From Epiperipatus broadwayi (taxonomy: Eukaryota; Onychophora; Udeonychophora; Euonychophora; Peripatidae): DNA of 64,000 bases. How positions within the stretch are numbered: the first letter of the stretch is position 1; each line of letters begins with the position of its first letter. The position numbers and the translations under genes are program-made. The stretch lies in NCBI GenBank assembly GCA_028023455.1, contig JAQFVV010012416.1:4135594-4199593 (forward strand). Reading direction: 5' to 3'. Shown piece after piece: positions 35,396 through 64,000 of this stretch. Under the pieces are notes generated by a model. That model was not told where the DNA came from. It ran no database searches and saw only the letters and a list, made by a program, of their open reading frames with translations.

Positions 35396-36699
35396 CTTGT
35401 TTTTTGTCAGGTATTATTTAATATTTTTTCATTAATATCTTAAAATTCTTTCTTATAACATAATCTAGTTTTGTGGACTTCTTATTGTTCTTATTTAAGT
35501 ATTAACTGCATGAAATAAACTAACTTTCAGTATATCATTTTTTTTTATAAATAAAATAGTCATTAGGTCAGCGAACTGATTTTGAATCCTGACACTAATG
35601 TTATCAAAAAATAATTATTGCTCAAGTCTGATAAATTATTATATATGTATTAACGACTATTGAATGCCATAACTTTTCCTTGCTGTTAAAAATAATAAAA
35701 ACATATCTAACTTAATTTGATACTATTCTTTATTTCTATAAATAAATGGAATATTTCTTAAACTATTCAGAACATTCTTTTCTCTCTTATTATTTGAAGA
35801 GTAAACAAAATGTTATAAGTTCTTTCTCCCAAATACAGATTATGGTCTTTTCTTCTGTCCACATATCTAATTAGTTATATAATCAAATAACTCTAAGAAA
35901 TAGATTTCTGCTATGCCTATAAAAATATTAATCGTAATAAATACTCGACTACATATAACATGTTAGTAAATTTCAATTCTAATACACTTAATAATATATT
36001 TTCTTTTATATAATGCTACATACTTTAATAAAATTATAAGATTGTAGAAAACTTTCTTCTCTATTATATATATTTATTTGCATTTTAATATTACTAGATA
36101 AATTCTCAATCATTTAGTTTTAATAAAATATATAAAATACTAATTATCAATCACAAGAAATATTTTTATTATTATTAATTGTTGAGAGAATTAACTAGGT
36201 CTTCAAATAAAAACAGAATTATTGAATATCTCCATAACGTCATTCTATAATAATCTCTTTATGTAAGATAAGGAAAACATTTAGTGTTAGAAATGGGGGG
36301 GGGGGGTTTGAATTCATAGTCTTTTCAGAAAAAAAAAAATCACAATTAACAAAATTAAGTGAATTGAAACCACTTTTTACCATATAATTCAGATGCAAAC
36401 CGCTATATTAGGAGTCGAGCACCCTTTATTCTAATACAGATAATTATGTAATACCTCATAACTAAATATCAAACATTCAGATTAACTTAAAATAAATAAT
36501 TTATAAAAATTTCAATTTATCGAAAAAATGCATTCGCTTAATGTATTGTAAGTGTGTGCTTTCATTTGTTAAAAATTAAACTTAAAGTATAGAGCTAGTG
36601 CAATTGTAAATAAAGATTTGTAGCTTACAATTATAAAGACAAAAAAATTAACATAAAAATTGACAATGTAAACTCTGAGTGAAAGTATAAAATAAAGGG
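35396..36699. other. No recognisable gene
   Basis: AT-rich sequence between the hAT-like relic and the presumed PSMA1 promoter, with a run of 12 G at 36295-36306. Confidence 0.5.
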
Positions 36700-37219
36700 A
36701 AGGCAATTAGAACTTTAAAAAATGTATTCAAAAAAAAAAAAAAATACAACACGAAATACAAATAATGAGCTTTGCATAAAGTCGAGTGATATATACAGCA
36801 GCTACAACTTAGTGAAAATTTAATACTATAAGTTCTACATTTTACCGCTATTTTTTGTCTTGTAATTAAATAGGCCGATAATTAATTGAGTGCAATGGAT
36901 TAAAAATATTCTATCAAAGAATTTATAAAATTTTCAGCAGTAAAATTTTTGAAAGATTTGTATGTCTCGACTTTATTCTCGTAGTTTTTTGTGAGTTTAG
37001 CAGACGAAAAAGTAATTATACCGCAGATGAATTCTAAATTTATTTAGTTAATTTTCCAAAAAATCCAATTTTATGTAATTATTTGTTTTGAATAAAATTT
37101 TACTTTTATTTAAAGGGAAATCAATTTTTTGTTTGTTAATTAATATAATATATATTTGTTTAAGGTTTAATTTTCGTTTGTGCGATACTATTATTTCAAC
37201 CATATTGATTGTAGTTACA
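36700..37219 (+). promoter_or_regulatory. Presumed PSMA1 promoter and 5' UTR region
   Basis: The transcription start must lie upstream of the ATG at 37220. I see an AT-rich stretch with no clear TATA box or initiator at a supported distance, so only the general location is inferred. An upstream non-coding exon farther left cannot be excluded. Confidence 0.35.
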
Positions 37220-61073
<23,854 letters not shown>

Positions 61074-64000
61074 GTAAGTATAATTGTAATAATTGCCGAT
61101 ATTATTATTATTACTACTAGTGTAATATTGTTTTTAGTAAAATCTTACTTAACCACTAAATTAAGATCATAATGTATTAATTTTTCCCCAAAAATGTTTA
61201 TTAACTGTTAGAGGACAAAATTAAATAATATGCTCAGCTTTGAACAGATTTCTAATTTATCACAATTGCATATATTGCTTACGTGTTACGGAAATAAAAA
61301 ATATATGTATTTATATGTGTTTAGAAAGTTGGTCCCAATGATTTTATGTGCAGTGTGTGAACGAATAATTTTCATACCTAACTGTAGATTTTAAAGAACA
61401 AACACATTCATTTACTAACTCTGGTAACATTTGTCTTCAATGAGATATTGGCTAATGATAGATATCAACAGAAATACATTCCTACCAACTGAAATAATAT
61501 ATTTGGTATTATTACTACCCAAAAAAGTTGATATTGGAAAAAAAGAAATTGTGAATATATTAAATTATTGTCACTTCTCTATAAACCTTTTTTTAGAGTA
61601 TTACATAGAAAATAATCTTGAATCCATAAAAATGATTTAATTGAAACAAAAAAAAATCTGTTAAAAATAATTGCTCTTTAAAATTATTTCATGCTTGTGA
61701 TTTGAAATGTTTTTGAATATTTTAATTATATCATTGTATAATGGTTGACAACCTAATTTAATGCAAAGTTTTACAAAAGTAGTACATTTTATTTATTAAC
61801 TCTTAGCACTTCATTTCGCTTGAAAATATTTGAATGATTCATGGCAAAAATGTAATTCTGTCTGCCTGACAAAAAGTATAGTAAATATGTTTCATTGAAA
61901 TAAATAGCATGCACAGTTAAGAAAATATGAAAGACTTATTATATGTAATTAAAAAGAAAGTTATAATAAAGCAGACAAGATATGAAAATGGACTATATGC
62001 TAATCTTTACCTACAAATAATAAATAACAATTCCACAAGATCACATTTAAATATGAATTTCCATTGATTCCATATCTTCATTAATCAGACCAAATAAAAT
62101 AAGAGTACTGTGAAGCTATAATATCTACTACTTCATTTATCCACTATCTATAAAAATATAGATAAATTATAGATAAAAACATTAAAATTTGTAAATTTAT
62201 TTTTTACCAATCTATATCACAATATGATGGCAGCCATTTTTTTTATCTTCGGGCATCCTTGCTAAGTAATACTCTTAAATATTACGATCTTAGACTTATA
62301 TAATGTTGTATATTAATCATATCATATCTTTATATTAGATACATTGAAAGCAAATATTTAATTATAATGAAATTTGATTGTTCTGATTCATCAAAGATTT
62401 CAAAAGTTTTTTAGTCTGATATGTTTTTATCCATTTTATTTTAAAAAAAAGATATTTTACAGTATAGTAATTTTTTTTGTTTTGATGTTTTGCAATATGA
62501 ACTGCTAAAATGTTTTTGTAGATATTATTCTATTATATTAGAAATTTTAAATCTGTGTGATATAGCTCCATAATAAATAGAATTAGAAGAGAAAATATAT
62601 ATAAATTAATATGGAAAAATCTCATCCATAATTAAAATGCTATCTGAACAGCAGGAATAATATATAACCAGTGAACTAACAATCAATAAATTCTGGAAGT
62701 GTTTCATGAAAGTCCGAGAAAAAATATTGTAGGTCAAATATTTTGGGTTTTATTGAATAGTTGTAATGGTATCAGTTTTCATTCAAAGCTAATGATCTCT
62801 CAAATATATTTATAAAAATCAACATTTCATACCATTAATTAAAATTTAAATAAATAAAGTATTCATCCAAATAATTTTAAACAATCCAGCCAATGAATTT
62901 ACTTGTAATCAAACTTTTAAATTACCGTTATATGATAGTTAGCTATTATGTATAGCCATCCAAAAAAGAGTATTATTGGCTCTGAAATAATTGTTTTGGC
63001 GAATGATTGACTGAACTTTTAATGTTTTACAGTAGTTTAAAATTTTGATTTAACAATCATTTATTGGATAGATTGTTTAAAGATATAGATATATAGATAG
63101 AAATTGACACATACATACTTCTCAGTATTGAAATTGCTCTCCCAGAAGGAAATAGTATAGTGCTATGCACATCAGTCAAAAGGAAGTAAGGGATTTTTTT
63201 TTTAATATTAATTTGTTTAAGTTGATAACTGATGTTATGCAAAACATGAGTAACCGGATTATGCAGCAGATAATTTGTTGTTATCATGGTAGCACAAGAA
63301 TTGAAGATGCTTAGATTTTATCACTAATTTATTGATAAATAAAATAATTTTTTCTTGCATTTTTTGGCAATGCTTTTTTTATTGTTAAGATGTTTTTATC
63401 TAAATGTCGAAGTCTTTTTCAAAGTAAAAAGTGTAAGAAAAAGAAAATAGTTAAACATTATAAATAAAACAATATTTAAAGAAAGCAATGCAAAAAAGAC
63501 AAAAGTGCTGTGTAAATTTGGACTAACCATGTATTTATTTATAGCTTATATATTGGGTATGATTATAATTGGACAGGTTTGGCAACTGATTGCAGAAAGA
63601 AATAAGAGGGATTAATGCAATGAGGCGGGTGACAAAAGTTCTTGGACAGATTTGTGTGCTCCATGATAGCCAGTGGTAGAGCTATAAGCTACTGCAGAGA
63701 CTAATTGTTAACTATGTAATGTATGGCATCCCTCATGAATTGGATAATCATTTGAAGAGTGGACAAGCCAAGCTTAAGAACTTTAATAGTCTTAATTGTA
63801 TGATATGTCTCATTTGATGAGTCACAGAATTGCATGATACTATGTTATATTCTGGACCAAATCATAGTTTTGTTTAGGTAGTGATGATTATTTTTGTCTA
63901 CATCTTATGGCAACTCAATCACTGTTGTACAAGTTATCATTGTGGTATGTTATCATTTATAGTCAGTCACCTCTAAAACATTTTAAAGGCATGTTGATAT
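61074..64000 (+). other. PSMA1 intron 8 (incomplete)
   Basis: At least 2,927 nt after the donor GTAAGT. No match to the missing PSMA1 C-terminus was seen. The only structured content is the possible LINE piece at 63540-63830. Confidence 0.75.
63540..63830 (+). pseudogene. Possible R1/Jockey-like LINE fragment in intron 8
   Basis: Broken plus-strand reading with text like INAMRRVTKVLGQICVLHDSQW, then SYKLLQRLIVNYVMYGIPHEL, resembling the region after the palm in R1/Jockey-type reverse transcriptases. One stop lies between the pieces and no other domain is visible. A different LINE clade is possible. Confidence 0.35.

Noticed and set aside
61431-61640. 69-codon open frame after exon 8 as the PSMA1 C-terminus.
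   Set aside because: It does not resemble the conserved C-terminal part (expected NVSIGIVG-like start) and has no acceptor in the right phase.

Overview
This is eukaryotic nuclear DNA, very AT-rich (by eye roughly 70-75% A+T), with multi-kilobase GT-AG introns, one recognisable host gene and a dense population of decayed transposable elements. The only host gene I can support is PSMA1, the 20S proteasome alpha-6 subunit, on the + strand. Eight coding exons, from the start codon at 37220 to 61073, encode the first 208 residues; the last part of the protein (about 50 residues in relatives) lies beyond the right edge. The protein is ordinary for a metazoan. Wording such as RASSEL and KKIIPIDDH suggests an arthropod, perhaps a chelicerate, but that is a weak inference.

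Layout. 1-36 kb (upstream of PSMA1): a Gypsy-like gag relic (929-1440, -), an L1/Tx1-like endonuclease relic (2738-4255, -), an RTE-like LINE relic (4265-5572, +) with a SINE inside it and a 246-bp tandem duplication at its 3' end, tRNA-Gly-derived SINEs (4747, 5908, 7711, 8376, 14341, 27413), a second SINE-like family (17695, 21060), a long-TIR MITE (6765-7619), a 50-bp minisatellite (22165-23004), further RTE relics (13690, 23962-25310, 28090-29000), and a hAT-like transposase relic (33390-35395). 37-64 kb (PSMA1 and its introns): large inverted repeats, a second copy of the TIR element (41378-41826), an antisense L1/Tx1-like reverse-transcriptase 3' end with only one obvious frameshift (45096-46235), a near-perfect 278-bp-arm palindrome (47539-48113), hammerhead-bearing foldback elements (54660-55152, 58528-58893) and a short element with direct repeats and an 11-bp target duplication (57682-58171).

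The most interesting layer is RNA-like. Across the window, many repeats carry hammerhead-ribozyme cores (CUGANGA, a stem II hairpin, GAAA), often at the ends or centre of inverted repeats. At least four copies in two families (10326-10365 and 19336-19375; 54982-55023 and 58723-58765) can be laid out as complete type-I hammerheads with a pairing stem I, a short helix III and a legal NUH cleavage site. Other families keep only the core, or a variant core with strong stem I and stem II pairing. Hammerheads are known in Penelope-like elements, retrozymes and some SINE-like repeats; here several separate families sit together in and next to one housekeeping gene.
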